Assembly (NCBI GenBank): GCA_013792075.1
Contig: VMSR01000107.1
Coordinates: 1-62,116 of the forward strand
Source: Desulfobacula sp.
GTDB taxonomy: Bacteria; Desulfobacterota; Desulfobacteria; Desulfobacterales; Desulfobacteraceae
DNA: 62,116 nucleotides
Direction of reading: 5' to 3'
Shown here one piece after another: positions 34,865 to 43,765 of the stretch; the stretch's first letter is position 1; each line of letters begins with the position of its first letter. The position numbers and the translations under genes are program-made. The notes below the pieces were generated by a model. That model worked only from the letters and a program-made list of their open reading frames with translations, had not been told where the DNA came from and did not search any database.

Positions 34865-35113
34865 ATGGGGCAGGCGCTTACACCTGACAAAGCAGCCTTT
34901 CTCCAACTGGCTGCCATGCGCATGCCCTTTGGAAAATACAAGGGTCTTCTTCTGGTGGATCTTCCGGAACCCTATCTGGTTTGGTTTTCCCGTAAAGGTT
35001 TCCCCGAAGGCGCTTTGGGAGAGATGTTGCAGGCCATGTATGAAATAAAACGCAACGGCCTGGAATATTTGTTTAATTTCAGAAAAATCCAAGGAGGAAT
35101 TGATGGGTGCTGA
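34865..35113 (+). CDS. DUF3820-family protein
   Basis: 82 residues with the DUF3820 pattern MPFGKYKGLLLVDLPEPYLVWF (in part, about 20-40), where FGKYKG is the hallmark also seen near exonuclease domains. Function unknown; it may bind DNA or a nuclease partner. It starts two bases after the GIY-YIG stop and its end overlaps the DUF362 gene start. Confidence 0.8.
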   Translation: MGQALTPDKAAFLQLAAMRMPFGKYKGLLLVDLPEPYLVWFSRKGFPEGALGEMLQAMYEIKRNGLEYLFNFRKIQGGIDGC

Positions 35114-36245
35114 TGTATTTTTCATGGACCTGGTTGCCACATCCCGGGAAAATCTTCCCGAAAAATTGTCCCGGCTGGTGAAAAAAGCCGGAATCAAACA
35201 TATTTTATCACCAAAGGATCTGGCTGCCGTAAAAATTCATTTTGGAGAAAAGGGAAACACCGCTTTCATACGGCCCATTTATATCCGGCAACTGATCCAG
35301 ACCATTCGCCAGACAAAGGCCACCCCCTTTCTGACCGATGCCAACACCCTCTATGTGGGAACAAGGTCCGATGCGGTCTCCCATATTAAAACCGCCATCG
35401 AAAACGGATTTTCCTATTCTTCCATGGACGGAGCACCGGTGATCATTGCCGACGGATTGTTCGGAAAAAGTGAGACCCCCGTACAGGTGGACCTGAAACA
35501 GTGTAAAAACGTTTATATCGGTTCGGAAATTGTAAATGCGAACGCCTTGGTATCTGTGGCCCATTTCAAGGGACATGAATTGTCCGGGTTCGGCGGAACC
35601 CTTAAAAACTTAGGCATGGGTTGCGCCTCCCGCCGGGGGAAGCTGGATCAGCATTCCAATGTCAGCCCCAAAATAAAACGCAAAACCTGTATCGGCTGCG
35701 CCCAATGCGTCGAACATTGTCCGGGCGGCGCCATATATCTTGAAGAGAAAAAAGCCTTCATCAACAAAGACCTGTGCATCGGGTGTGCTGAATGTATTGT
35801 CCGGTGCCCTACCCAATCCATCAATATCAATTGGAACCAGTCGGTTCCGGTCTTTCTGGAAAAAATGATGGAATACACCGCCGGGGTGCTCAAGAACAAA
35901 ACAGGCAAAGCCCTGTTCGTTAACTTCATCACAGACATTGCCCCCAAATGCGACTGCCTGCCCTATTCCGAATCCCCCATCTGCAGTGATATCGGCGTGG
36001 TGGCATCCTGCGACCCGGTTGCCATTGACCAGGCCAGCGCAGACCTTGTCAACGGGCAGATGGCCCTGCCGGGTTCTATTTTAACGACAAACCTGAATCC
36101 CGGAGAAGACAAATTCAAGGGGCTTTACCCCTATGTGGACTGGGAACACCAGCTGGACTACGCCGAAAAAATAGGCCTGGGCACCCGGCAATACACCCTT
36201 AGACGAATCAAGACCCTGTCCTATAAAACATCCCAGGGCCATTAA
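35103..36245 (+). CDS. DUF362 ferredoxin-type protein
   Basis: 380 residues from the ATG at 35103 with a strong AAGGAGG. The DUF362 domain (about 1-180 and 255-355) surrounds two [4Fe-4S] motifs, CIGCAQCVEHCPG (about 198-210) and CIGCAECIVRCPT (about 227-239). DUF362 proteins are common in anaerobes and of uncertain function; some are suggested to act in electron transfer or cofactor maturation. It is the last gene of the IHF, GIY-YIG, DUF3820 run. Confidence 0.87.
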   Translation: MGADVFFMDLVATSRENLPEKLSRLVKKAGIKHILSPKDLAAVKIHFGEKGNTAFIRPIYIRQLIQTIRQTKATPFLTDANTLYVGTRSDAVSHIKTAIENGFSYSSMDGAPVIIADGLFGKSETPVQVDLKQCKNVYIGSEIVNANALVSVAHFKGHELSGFGGTLKNLGMGCASRRGKLDQHSNVSPKIKRKTCIGCAQCVEHCPGGAIYLEEKKAFINKDLCIGCAECIVRCPTQSININWNQSVPVFLEKMMEYTAGVLKNKTGKALFVNFITDIAPKCDCLPYSESPICSDIGVVASCDPVAIDQASADLVNGQMALPGSILTTNLNPGEDKFKGLYPYVDWEHQLDYAEKIGLGTRQYTLRRIKTLSYKTSQGH

Positions 36246-36269
36246 AACAACCAACACGCCTTTGATCCC

Positions 36270-36327
36270 GGCAGCCAGGTTCTGATGCTTAAAAAATTTC
36301 ATTTCCCAAGGACCGGCTGCCCTTTTT
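36270..36327 (+). terminator. terminator after the DUF362 gene
   Basis: GGCAGCC pairs with GGCTGCC, extended by GG/CC across a bulged A, with a 33-nt loop and a CTTTTT tail. The large loop lowers certainty. Confidence 0.5.
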
Positions 36328-36364
36328 CCTATACAGAAGACCAAATCCCGGGTATGATTTGTCC

Positions 36365-37354
36365 ATGTATCTGGCCCTTGTAAAAACCCGGAAAAAAGTT
36401 ACCTATATCCTCAGGGAGTCCCTTCTCTCCGAAGGAAAACCGATCCATTGCGACCTTTTTGACCTGGGCCCCTCGCCCGGGGCATGGATAGATTACCCCG
36501 GCGGCAATGCCTGGTATCTTGATGAACGATTGGAAACCATTGTCTCCGGCATTTGTCAGAACTTTGATTCAGACGAACTTGAACGGCTTTTCAGGCCCTG
36601 GATACGCCCGGATATCCGCCGGGCGGTTGAGGCCTTCTGGAACAGGTCCGGGTCACAGGAAAGCCCCAGACTTACAGATGTACAAAAGGAAAGCATATCA
36701 CGCGCAACCCATGCCTTTGACAAACGGCGGGCCCATTTTTTAAAATTCGGAAACATGGACCAGGGCCCTTTGCCCAACATGCCGGCCGCCCTGTTCAAAA
36801 ATCTGCAGCAAAAATCCCGGGACGAAATAGAACAAGGCTTCATGGCCCGGGAAAAAAATCTAAAGGCCAATGATCTCAAGTCCTATGTGTATACAATTTT
36901 TGATCTTCACTCCTTTTTCCAAGGATTTATGGCCAAACAAATGCCCCATGCCATGGATCAGAACAAAGTGGAAGCCTGTTTCTTAAAGGAAATCTGCCGG
37001 ACCAATAAAAGCCTGTTTGGTTTGACCTCCCATCTGGATCCTTATTTGATACGATATGTGATCATGTTTTTTGATAATGACTATGCCGACACCGTCCTTC
37101 TGGAAGAAATGGAAAGGGCTTTCAGGTTCCGTAGCCGTTCGTTTACCTCCCCTCGGCCCAAGGCCTTTTCTGGCAGTAAGGCCCGGAGCATCTTTAACCT
37201 GAACAAAGAAGAATTAAAACACCTGAACAAACGCACATTGACCAAAATTTACAGACGGCTGGCAAGAGCTCACCACCCGGACAAGGGAGGCTCCCATGAT
37301 CGATTTGTTGAGATCAACGAAGCCTACCAGATCCTGCTGGAACGCATCCGATAA
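36365..37354 (+). CDS. protein with C-terminal J-domain
   Basis: 329 residues from the ATG at 36365. The last 60 residues are a J-domain with intact HPD (RAHHPDKGGSHDRF), needed to stimulate an Hsp70 ATPase. The first 260 residues are a helical, charged region without recognisable family; there is no Gly/Phe or zinc-finger part, so it is a class III J-protein. The unknown part likely picks the client. A strong terminator follows. Confidence 0.8.
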   Translation: MYLALVKTRKKVTYILRESLLSEGKPIHCDLFDLGPSPGAWIDYPGGNAWYLDERLETIVSGICQNFDSDELERLFRPWIRPDIRRAVEAFWNRSGSQESPRLTDVQKESISRATHAFDKRRAHFLKFGNMDQGPLPNMPAALFKNLQQKSRDEIEQGFMAREKNLKANDLKSYVYTIFDLHSFFQGFMAKQMPHAMDQNKVEACFLKEICRTNKSLFGLTSHLDPYLIRYVIMFFDNDYADTVLLEEMERAFRFRSRSFTSPRPKAFSGSKARSIFNLNKEELKHLNKRTLTKIYRRLARAHHPDKGGSHDRFVEINEAYQILLERIR

Positions 37355-37445
37355 ATCCGTCTGATTTAAAATAAGGTCCCACAATGACCAAACCTGACTG
37401 AGCTTTCTATCCTGACCCCATTCACACCAGGGGGCAGGATAACAC

Positions 37446-37493
37446 ACCAGGCCCATGGAAAAATTCTGATCCTGGGCCAGGTTTCTTTTTTTT
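37446..37493 (+). terminator. strong intrinsic terminator
   Basis: A long stem (ACC-A-GGCCCA-T-GGA with TCC-T-GGGCC-A-GGT; one mismatch, one bulge), a 10-nt loop, then TTCTTTTTTTT. It lies 90 bp after the J-domain gene. Confidence 0.75.
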
Positions 37494-37610
37494 ATAAAAA
37501 ACAGACCTGCCAATTGAAAAATCCCAGGAATGGTATACCTTATGCCCTGTGTTTGCGCCCCAAAAAAGACAGGGTGCACAAATTAAAATAGACAACGCTA
37601 AGGAAATATC

Positions 37611-39329
37611 ATGGCCAAACATATTGTTATTGTGGGCGCGGTCGCCCTGGGACCCAAGGTGGCCTGCAGGCTTCGGCGCCTGGACCCCGACGCCCAGATC
37701 ACGGTCATTGACCGGGACAACCTGATCTCTTACGGCGGATGCGGCATCCCCTATTATGTGGGGGGGGATATTGCCGATATTGAAGGACTCTATTCCACCA
37801 CCTCCCATGCCATACGGGACCCCCAATTCTTCAAGGACTGTAAAGGCATTCAGATCCTGCCGAAAGTTGAGGCCCTTGGCATTGACCGGAAAAAGAAACA
37901 ATTAAAAATCCGGCATCTGGATGACGGCAAAGAAGGGGCCCTGGCCTATGACTTTTTGGTGATTGCCACCGGGGCCACCCCCTTTCGGCCCCCCATACCC
38001 GGTGCAGACCTGCCCCAGGTTTTCACCGTGTCCAATCTTCACAATGCCAAGGACATAAAAGAGATTCTTTCCAAAGGCCAGGTAAAAAAGGCCGTGGTCA
38101 TCGGAGCCGGTGCCATTGGAATTGAGATGGCCGAAGCCCTCACCGATCTGTGGGGGGTGGACACCACCATTGTCGAGATGGCCGAGCAGGTGCTGCCGGC
38201 AGCCCTGGGAAAACATCTTTCACGGATTGCAAAAAACCAGCTTGAACAAAACGGGGTAAAAGTGCTGCTCTCGGAAAGGGTATTGCGGATAAACGGCCAC
38301 CCTACTTCAGGCGTCACCTCGGTGGAGACCTCTGTAGATACCCCTGAGGGTGTCCTTGCCTGTGATCTGGTGGTCATGTCTGCCGGTGTCCGGCCCAACA
38401 CCCTTTTTGCCGCTGAAGCCGGACTTGCCCTGGGCAGTTCCGGTGCATTGCTGGTGGACCGACGCATGCGGACCATTGACCCCTATATTTATGCAGGCGG
38501 CGATTGTGTGGAACTTCGGCACCTGGTGAGCGGCGAAAACATGACCATGCCCCTGGGGTCCCTTGCCAACCGACAGGGCAGAATCATTGCCAATAATATC
38601 CATGGCAGGGCAAGCCAGTTCAAGGGAACCGTGGGCACCTTTTGCATCAAAATATTTGACATGGGAATTGCCACGGCAGGGCTGACAGCCACCCAGGCAA
38701 AGGCCAGCGGATTTGATCCTGTCCACGCCATGGTGGCCCAGCATGACCGGGCCCATTTTTATCCCGATTCCCGGATGATGTTCATCACCCTGATTGCAGA
38801 TGCCAAAACCCGGAAAATTCTAGGCATTGAGGCGGCCGGACACCAGGGAGATGCCATTAAGGCCCGGGTGGATGCCATTGCGCCTTTGTTCCAGACAGGC
38901 CTGAATGTGGACGATGTTTGCGTCCTTGAAACAGGTTACGCTCCCCCCTACGCATCGGCCATGGATATCATCAACAATGCCGGCAATGTGCTGGACAATA
39001 TCCTGGAAAAAAGGAACATCCCCATTGATGTGATGGATTTTGTCGAAAAATTTACCCTCCAGAAAACCCGGGTTCTGGATGTCCGGGATCCCAAAGAGGC
39101 AGCACCCTTTATTGAACGGTTTAAAGACCGCTGGATCAATATCCCCCAGCCGGAACTTAAGTTGCGGATCAATGAGGTTCCCAGGCAAGACGCCTTGTGC
39201 CTGCTCTGCGGCACCGGCGCCAGATCCTATGAGTGCCAGGTATTGCTGGCCCAGAACGGTTTTACCAACACGAAAAATATCCAGGGAGGGTATGCCATGC
39301 TGGCGGCAGCAGCCCCTGAATTTATTTAA
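37611..39329 (+). CDS. CoA-disulfide-reductase-like flavoprotein with C-terminal rhodanese domain
   Basis: 572 residues. It has two Rossmann folds (GxGxxG-like VGAVALGPKVA at the start and GAGAIGIEMAEAL near 164-176) and the single redox Cys of the CoADR/NADH-peroxidase group in SYGGCGIPYYVGG (Cys about 44). The rhodanese domain (about 475-572) keeps the active loop CGTGARS, so it can carry a persulfide. Related proteins (Npsr-type) use NAD(P)H to reduce CoA-persulfide or polysulfide to sulfide, fitting a sulfur-metabolising anaerobe. The first Gly motif differs from canonical (Val-Ala in the middle). Monocistronic. Confidence 0.87.
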   Translation: MAKHIVIVGAVALGPKVACRLRRLDPDAQITVIDRDNLISYGGCGIPYYVGGDIADIEGLYSTTSHAIRDPQFFKDCKGIQILPKVEALGIDRKKKQLKIRHLDDGKEGALAYDFLVIATGATPFRPPIPGADLPQVFTVSNLHNAKDIKEILSKGQVKKAVVIGAGAIGIEMAEALTDLWGVDTTIVEMAEQVLPAALGKHLSRIAKNQLEQNGVKVLLSERVLRINGHPTSGVTSVETSVDTPEGVLACDLVVMSAGVRPNTLFAAEAGLALGSSGALLVDRRMRTIDPYIYAGGDCVELRHLVSGENMTMPLGSLANRQGRIIANNIHGRASQFKGTVGTFCIKIFDMGIATAGLTATQAKASGFDPVHAMVAQHDRAHFYPDSRMMFITLIADAKTRKILGIEAAGHQGDAIKARVDAIAPLFQTGLNVDDVCVLETGYAPPYASAMDIINNAGNVLDNILEKRNIPIDVMDFVEKFTLQKTRVLDVRDPKEAAPFIERFKDRWINIPQPELKLRINEVPRQDALCLLCGTGARSYECQVLLAQNGFTNTKNIQGGYAMLAAAAPEFI

Positions 39330-40813
39330 AACGGCCCGAACCTGAACCCAACCGCTGCCATGAGGAACACCATGGACAGGAGGGCAATGCCCACCTGCAT
39401 CTTCCAGGTCCAACGCATCCACCGGGGGTAGCTGACCACGGTAAAACTCAACCCGATGAGCAGCAGGGCATTGGTGGGAAAGACCATGTTTGAAAACCCG
39501 TCGCCCATGTCAAAGGCAAAGACGGCCGTCTGCCGGGTGAGTCCCACCAGATCTGCCAGAGGGGCAATAATGGGCATGACCAGAAAGGCTTTGGCCGATG
39601 CACTGGAAATAAAAAAGTTCAGAGCCAGGGTCAGCAGATAAATGTAGAAGCCTGCCTGGTAAGGGTTGGTTCCCTCTATGGCCTGGGAAGCGTAAAAGAG
39701 AATGGTGTCCATGACATGGCCCCGGGTCATGATATGGGGCACGCTCATGGCCATGAGGATCAATACAATTCCCGGGAGCATGTTCGAGGCCCCCTGGCCC
39801 AGGACCTTGAAAAGCTCGGTCCAATTATAGCCGACAATACGTCCGGCACCGGCACCTCCCAGCAAAAAGAGAAGGGCTACGGTGGGGAAGGCGGCATCCG
39901 ACGGGATGGCCGGAACCAGTCCGGCCAGGATCATGAACACAATGGCCACCCCCAGGCAGGCGCCGAACCAGACGGCGGCTTTCATTTTCAGGGGATCTTT
40001 TTCTCCCTGGTTTCCCAAAACCTTTTCAAGGCTGAACCGTTCCCGGATCCTGGAATCTGCATCATACACCATGGAGAGTGTGGGGTCTTTTTCAATTTTC
40101 CGGGCATACCGACTCACAAAGGTGTAGCACATAGCATAGGTGGCCATAAAAAACAGAATCCGAAACCAGGCCCCGGAAAAAAGGGGAAGGCCCGATAATT
40201 CCTGGGCCACGGCAACGGTAAACGGATTGGTGACCGCTGCTGCAAACGCAAAGCTTAAGGCCAGCATACTCATTCCAAGGCCTGTCAGAGAATCCCACCC
40301 CAGGGCCAGGGACAAGGGAACAATGATCACAATCAGGGGGACCAGGCCTTCGTATACCCCCACAAAGGCGGCCAGAAACATCATGACAAACATGATCACC
40401 GCCATGAGCCGGTACTTGTTGTTCCGGAACCGGGCCACGGTGCCGACCAGAAGCGCCTGCATGACGCCCCCCTTTTCCAGAACGGTAAAAGACCCCCCTA
40501 AAAAAATCATGAACAAGGAGAGCACCAGCACCATGAGCCAGTTATCCCCCCAGATCACCTCTATGGGGGCGCAAAACCATCGCCACACAGGATAACCCGC
40601 CTCTTCCAGGTATTGAAAAGAATCTGCAACAACCGCCATCCGGCCATCAATGACAACCCTTTCATAGGCCCCTGCCGGAATCTGGCGGGTTAAAATTCCT
40701 GAAAAAACAATGAGCAGCATCAATATGGCAAAGGCAGTGAGAAAGGGTTTCAGCCCTATCTTGAGCATGGAGTCTTCCTGGGATGCTTCCGGGTCCGCTT
40801 GAATTTCATTCAT
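39326..40813 (-). CDS. YfcC/DcuC-family membrane carrier
   Basis: 495 residues with about 12 membrane helices, and a basic/acidic loop near 245-275 between the two halves. The GVYEGLVPLIVIIVPL and SASAKAFLVMPI stretches are typical of the YfcC (C4-dicarboxylate/amino-acid carrier) family. It is translated just after an M20 peptidase gene (18 bp gap), as in many bacteria where YfcC- or AbgT-type carriers pair with M20 peptidases. Substrate likely a dipeptide, acyl-amino acid or its product. Confidence 0.85.
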   Translation of the reverse strand: MNEIQADPEASQEDSMLKIGLKPFLTAFAILMLLIVFSGILTRQIPAGAYERVVIDGRMAVVADSFQYLEEAGYPVWRWFCAPIEVIWGDNWLMVLVLSLFMIFLGGSFTVLEKGGVMQALLVGTVARFRNNKYRLMAVIMFVMMFLAAFVGVYEGLVPLIVIIVPLSLALGWDSLTGLGMSMLALSFAFAAAVTNPFTVAVAQELSGLPLFSGAWFRILFFMATYAMCYTFVSRYARKIEKDPTLSMVYDADSRIRERFSLEKVLGNQGEKDPLKMKAAVWFGACLGVAIVFMILAGLVPAIPSDAAFPTVALLFLLGGAGAGRIVGYNWTELFKVLGQGASNMLPGIVLILMAMSVPHIMTRGHVMDTILFYASQAIEGTNPYQAGFYIYLLTLALNFFISSASAKAFLVMPIIAPLADLVGLTRQTAVFAFDMGDGFSNMVFPTNALLLIGLSFTVVSYPRWMRWTWKMQVGIALLSMVFLMAAVGFRFGPF

Positions 40814-40831
40814 GAATGTATCCTTTTTCCA

Positions 40832-42313
40832 TTAGAGGTGACAAAACAATTGATAATAAAATCTCAACCCATTGTTCAAATTTTCCAGAGAGACTTTTTC
40901 ATTCACCCCATGGATGGCGGCAACATCCTTAGGGTTAAGCACCAAAGGGGTAAAGCGTAAAATTTGGTCTGTAAGGTCCCCATAGTATTTGGAATCAGTG
41001 GAGCCGTTGACAAGATAGGGAACGGCCACAACCCCCGGATGGGTCTGTGCCAGGACCTCGCGAATCAGCTGGAAACCGGACCCTTCCGGATCACCGGCCG
41101 TGATGGGGTTGTTGGCCGGCCAGTTGCCCGCATCGCCCAGGCCCAGGTCTTTGTCCCCGAGAACCTGTCTGTGGCGATCCCGTATGAAGTTTATGGTATC
41201 TCCGGGAAGAATCCGATGGTTCACCAGGCAGACAGCTTCATTGGGCAGAATATTTTCCTGCTCTCCGGCTTTGAAAACCGTTATGGCCTGGGTGGTCCGG
41301 ATCAGGCTGTCCGTGGTCTTGTTCCGTGAGAAAATAAACAGGATCAAAGGGGAAAAAAGCCAGAGATTGGCAAAGACCAGCCCCAGGCCGAAGGAAACAC
41401 AGGGAACAAACCGTTCCAGCATGTTTCTGATCATTGGATCAAGGCGGCTGGGAAAAGGTTTCTTCTCCAGGCGCACGATCCCTTTGGCCAGACGTCCGAT
41501 GGCCGTTCCCTTTCGTTCGGGCATGGAAGAATGGCCGCTTACGCCCTGGGCTGTGATCTTAAAGGTGACAAACCCCTTTTCCGCAAGTCCCACAAGGGCT
41601 GCGGGCCGCCCCTTTAAAAAGGCCAGCTGATCCTTTGCAATCACGCCGCCTTCATCCACAACAAACTCGAAATAAAGTTTTTTTTCTTTAAAAACAGCCG
41701 CCATATTCCGGGCACCTTCCTGGCCGGAAATTTCCTCATCTCCGCCAAAGGCAAAATAGATATCCCTGTCCGGCTGCCACCCCTGTCCCAAAAGTCTTTC
41801 TGCTGTTTCCATCTGGAAAGCCAGCTGGGATTTGATGTCCAAGGTCCCGCGGCCCCAAAGAACCCCGTCCTTTATGGTTCCGTTGAAGGGACCTTGTTCC
41901 CAGGTGTCTTCCCCTGCTTGTTCTGCCGGCACCACATCATAATGGGCCAGAAAAAGAACCGGTTTTTTTTGCGCATTTTTTCCCTTCCAATGATAGATCA
42001 GGCCAAAAGGACCCAGGACCTGTCGTTCCAATTCCCGGTGAACCAGGGGAAACAGCTGAATAAGCGTTTCCTGGAACTTCACGAACATGGCCGTATCCCG
42101 ACGGCTGCGGTCGGTCCAGGACACTGTGGGAATTTGAATTAATTGGCCAAGCTTTCGGGCAAAGGCGTCCTTGTCTGCAATGCCCGGTATGTCCGGGGGT
42201 GCCTGGCGTTCAGCTGCCAGGGCATATCGTTTTTTCATCAAAAGATATCGGATAAAAAGGGTCAGGATCAGTCCGATGGCAGCCGGAACAAGAAGCGTCA
42301 AAATCAGGGGCAT
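40832..42313 (-). CDS. membrane-anchored M20-family metallopeptidase (CPS1/PM20D1-like)
   Basis: 493 residues from the ATG at 42313 (GAGG six bases upstream; ATG at 42319 is the alternative). One N-terminal membrane helix (about 5-25). The two-zinc M20 core is intact: FLAHYDVVP (His, Asp), GRGTLDIK (Asp), DEEISGQEGARN (catalytic and metal Glu), and a C-terminal HGVNEKV His. The CPS1/PM20D1 group hydrolyses N-acyl amino acids or C-terminal peptides. It overlaps no other gene and precedes a YfcC carrier. Confidence 0.87.
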   Translation of the reverse strand: MPLILTLLVPAAIGLILTLFIRYLLMKKRYALAAERQAPPDIPGIADKDAFARKLGQLIQIPTVSWTDRSRRDTAMFVKFQETLIQLFPLVHRELERQVLGPFGLIYHWKGKNAQKKPVLFLAHYDVVPAEQAGEDTWEQGPFNGTIKDGVLWGRGTLDIKSQLAFQMETAERLLGQGWQPDRDIYFAFGGDEEISGQEGARNMAAVFKEKKLYFEFVVDEGGVIAKDQLAFLKGRPAALVGLAEKGFVTFKITAQGVSGHSSMPERKGTAIGRLAKGIVRLEKKPFPSRLDPMIRNMLERFVPCVSFGLGLVFANLWLFSPLILFIFSRNKTTDSLIRTTQAITVFKAGEQENILPNEAVCLVNHRILPGDTINFIRDRHRQVLGDKDLGLGDAGNWPANNPITAGDPEGSGFQLIREVLAQTHPGVVAVPYLVNGSTDSKYYGDLTDQILRFTPLVLNPKDVAAIHGVNEKVSLENLNNGLRFYYQLFCHL

Positions 42314-42466
42314 GGGCATCCTCTATTACATCCTTAAGATTATGGTAAAGATCTGCTATAGGACGGGAAATTGCCGGTTGTCAAGGAAAGATTATTCGAC
42401 ACACAATTCCCCGATGAAACAAAACCAACAGGAATCGCTCCTCTGTCCATGTCACTTGTTCTGCGA

Positions 42467-43231
42467 TTACAATTTTCCGACAATTTTATCAAACCGACTG
42501 TCCATACAGACGCTGATATCTGTTGTTACAAATTTACCCCCCAGAAACAGACTGAAAATCGTAGCCGGTGTTGGGGCTGATTGCGCTTGCGCCATTGTTT
42601 CCAGCTTGATCGCCTTGAGGGGTAGATTTCGTTTAGCGGCGGTTTCAACCAAAGATTCTTTAACATGGTATTCCGAATAAGGGCAGCGGTTGGAATAATA
42701 GGCAACAATGCCGCTTTTTTCAGGACATTCACCTTTCTTAACTGAGTCGTTAAAATAAGGTCGCTTCTCCGGTTTATTAAACGCCATCGATATTAGGCTG
42801 AAGCCTGAAAAATTGCTGTCACAAATTTCAAACCCTTGTTTCATAAACCATTTGGTATCGCTCATAAAATGGAATTTTTTCCTACCCACCACAGTCACAA
42901 GACCCTCCATTCCATGATGCTTTGCAGCTTCGATTGCATCTTGCAATAACGCTTTGCCATGTCCGTTTTGTTTATATTTCCCAGAAACCCAAAAACATCC
43001 AATCATCATATAATTCGGGGCTGTCACCGGCACCCATGCTTTTTCAGCCGGTCCGTATTCGATAAAAACTTTGGCACGTTCATTAAGACGCCTAAAGACA
43101 TAGCCATTATCAAATTCTCTTACCAGCCATCGCTTTTTAAAGTCATAGCTTTCTGAGCATTTCTTGTCCGAAAAGGCACAGCAAATATGCTCAGCGTCAA
43201 TGTTCTCTTTTGTTAAAGAAATGTATGGCAT
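42467..43231 (-). CDS. GNAT acetyltransferase with C-terminal YoaP domain
   Basis: 254 residues from the ATG at 43231 (GAGGAG eight bases upstream). The N-terminal GNAT domain (about 1-150) has the acetyl-CoA loop (GKYKQNGHGKAL). The C-terminal YoaP domain is roughly 190-235 (YYSNRCPYSEYHVKESL). YoaP-type proteins are seen in Bacillus and many anaerobes; the acetylated substrate is unknown. A DUF3795 gene lies upstream on the same strand with a 62-bp gap. Codon choice looks more AT-rich than the neighbours, hinting at acquisition. Confidence 0.8.
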   Translation of the reverse strand: MPYISLTKENIDAEHICCAFSDKKCSESYDFKKRWLVREFDNGYVFRRLNERAKVFIEYGPAEKAWVPVTAPNYMMIGCFWVSGKYKQNGHGKALLQDAIEAAKHHGMEGLVTVVGRKKFHFMSDTKWFMKQGFEICDSNFSGFSLISMAFNKPEKRPYFNDSVKKGECPEKSGIVAYYSNRCPYSEYHVKESLVETAAKRNLPLKAIKLETMAQAQSAPTPATIFSLFLGGKFVTTDISVCMDSRFDKIVGKL

Positions 43232-43293
43232 TTCAATTACTCCTCTGCCGATGATCCTATCAGACACATAACACCGCACTGGCTTGGCAATTA

Positions 43294-43620
43294 TTATTGC
43301 CTGAGCCTTTCGAGGGCCAAGCCTGCTTCAGGCGCCAGCTTGATGAAGCCGGCCAACATATCACAGACATATTGGTCACATGCCGCACAATGTTCAATAC
43401 CTTTGGAAGTGCAACATTGGCGGATGTCACAATGACCACAATGAAAAAATTTAGCACCGCTCGATTTACAACCGGTACAATTTATTTGTTCCGGCTTAAT
43501 ATCGTGTTTGTACATCTGAGACCATTTTTCCGCTGTTTCTTGCCTTTTGGTACGATTATTCTCCCTGGTAGCAAGATATGCATCACATTTCAAACAATCC
43601 AAACCGCAATATGCAATCAT
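43294..43620 (-). CDS. DUF3795 cysteine-rich protein
   Basis: 108 residues with 14 cysteines, several arranged as C-x2-C pairs (CGLDCLKC at 5-12, CTGC, CGHC, CAAC), suggesting metal or Fe-S binding. DUF3795 proteins are common in clostridia and sulfate reducers and uncharacterised. Like its YoaP-GNAT neighbour it is AT-richer than the surroundings. Confidence 0.82.
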   Translation of the reverse strand: MIAYCGLDCLKCDAYLATRENNRTKRQETAEKWSQMYKHDIKPEQINCTGCKSSGAKFFHCGHCDIRQCCTSKGIEHCAACDQYVCDMLAGFIKLAPEAGLALERLRQ

Positions 43621-43765
43621 AATGTCTCCTTTTTAATGCATTCGAACAAGGTAATCTAAAGATTTGGGTATCCTGTTAATTTGAATGATATCCCAATTAC
43701 TGTGAAAACATTCAAAAAACCGCTCCATGGCCTAAATATGATTAGCCGGGATAGTATCACGATTC

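Noticed and set aside
42171-42680. 169-codon plus-strand frame over the M20 start and the following gap
   Set aside because: Mostly antisense to the M20 and YoaP genes; no ribosome-binding site or motif.
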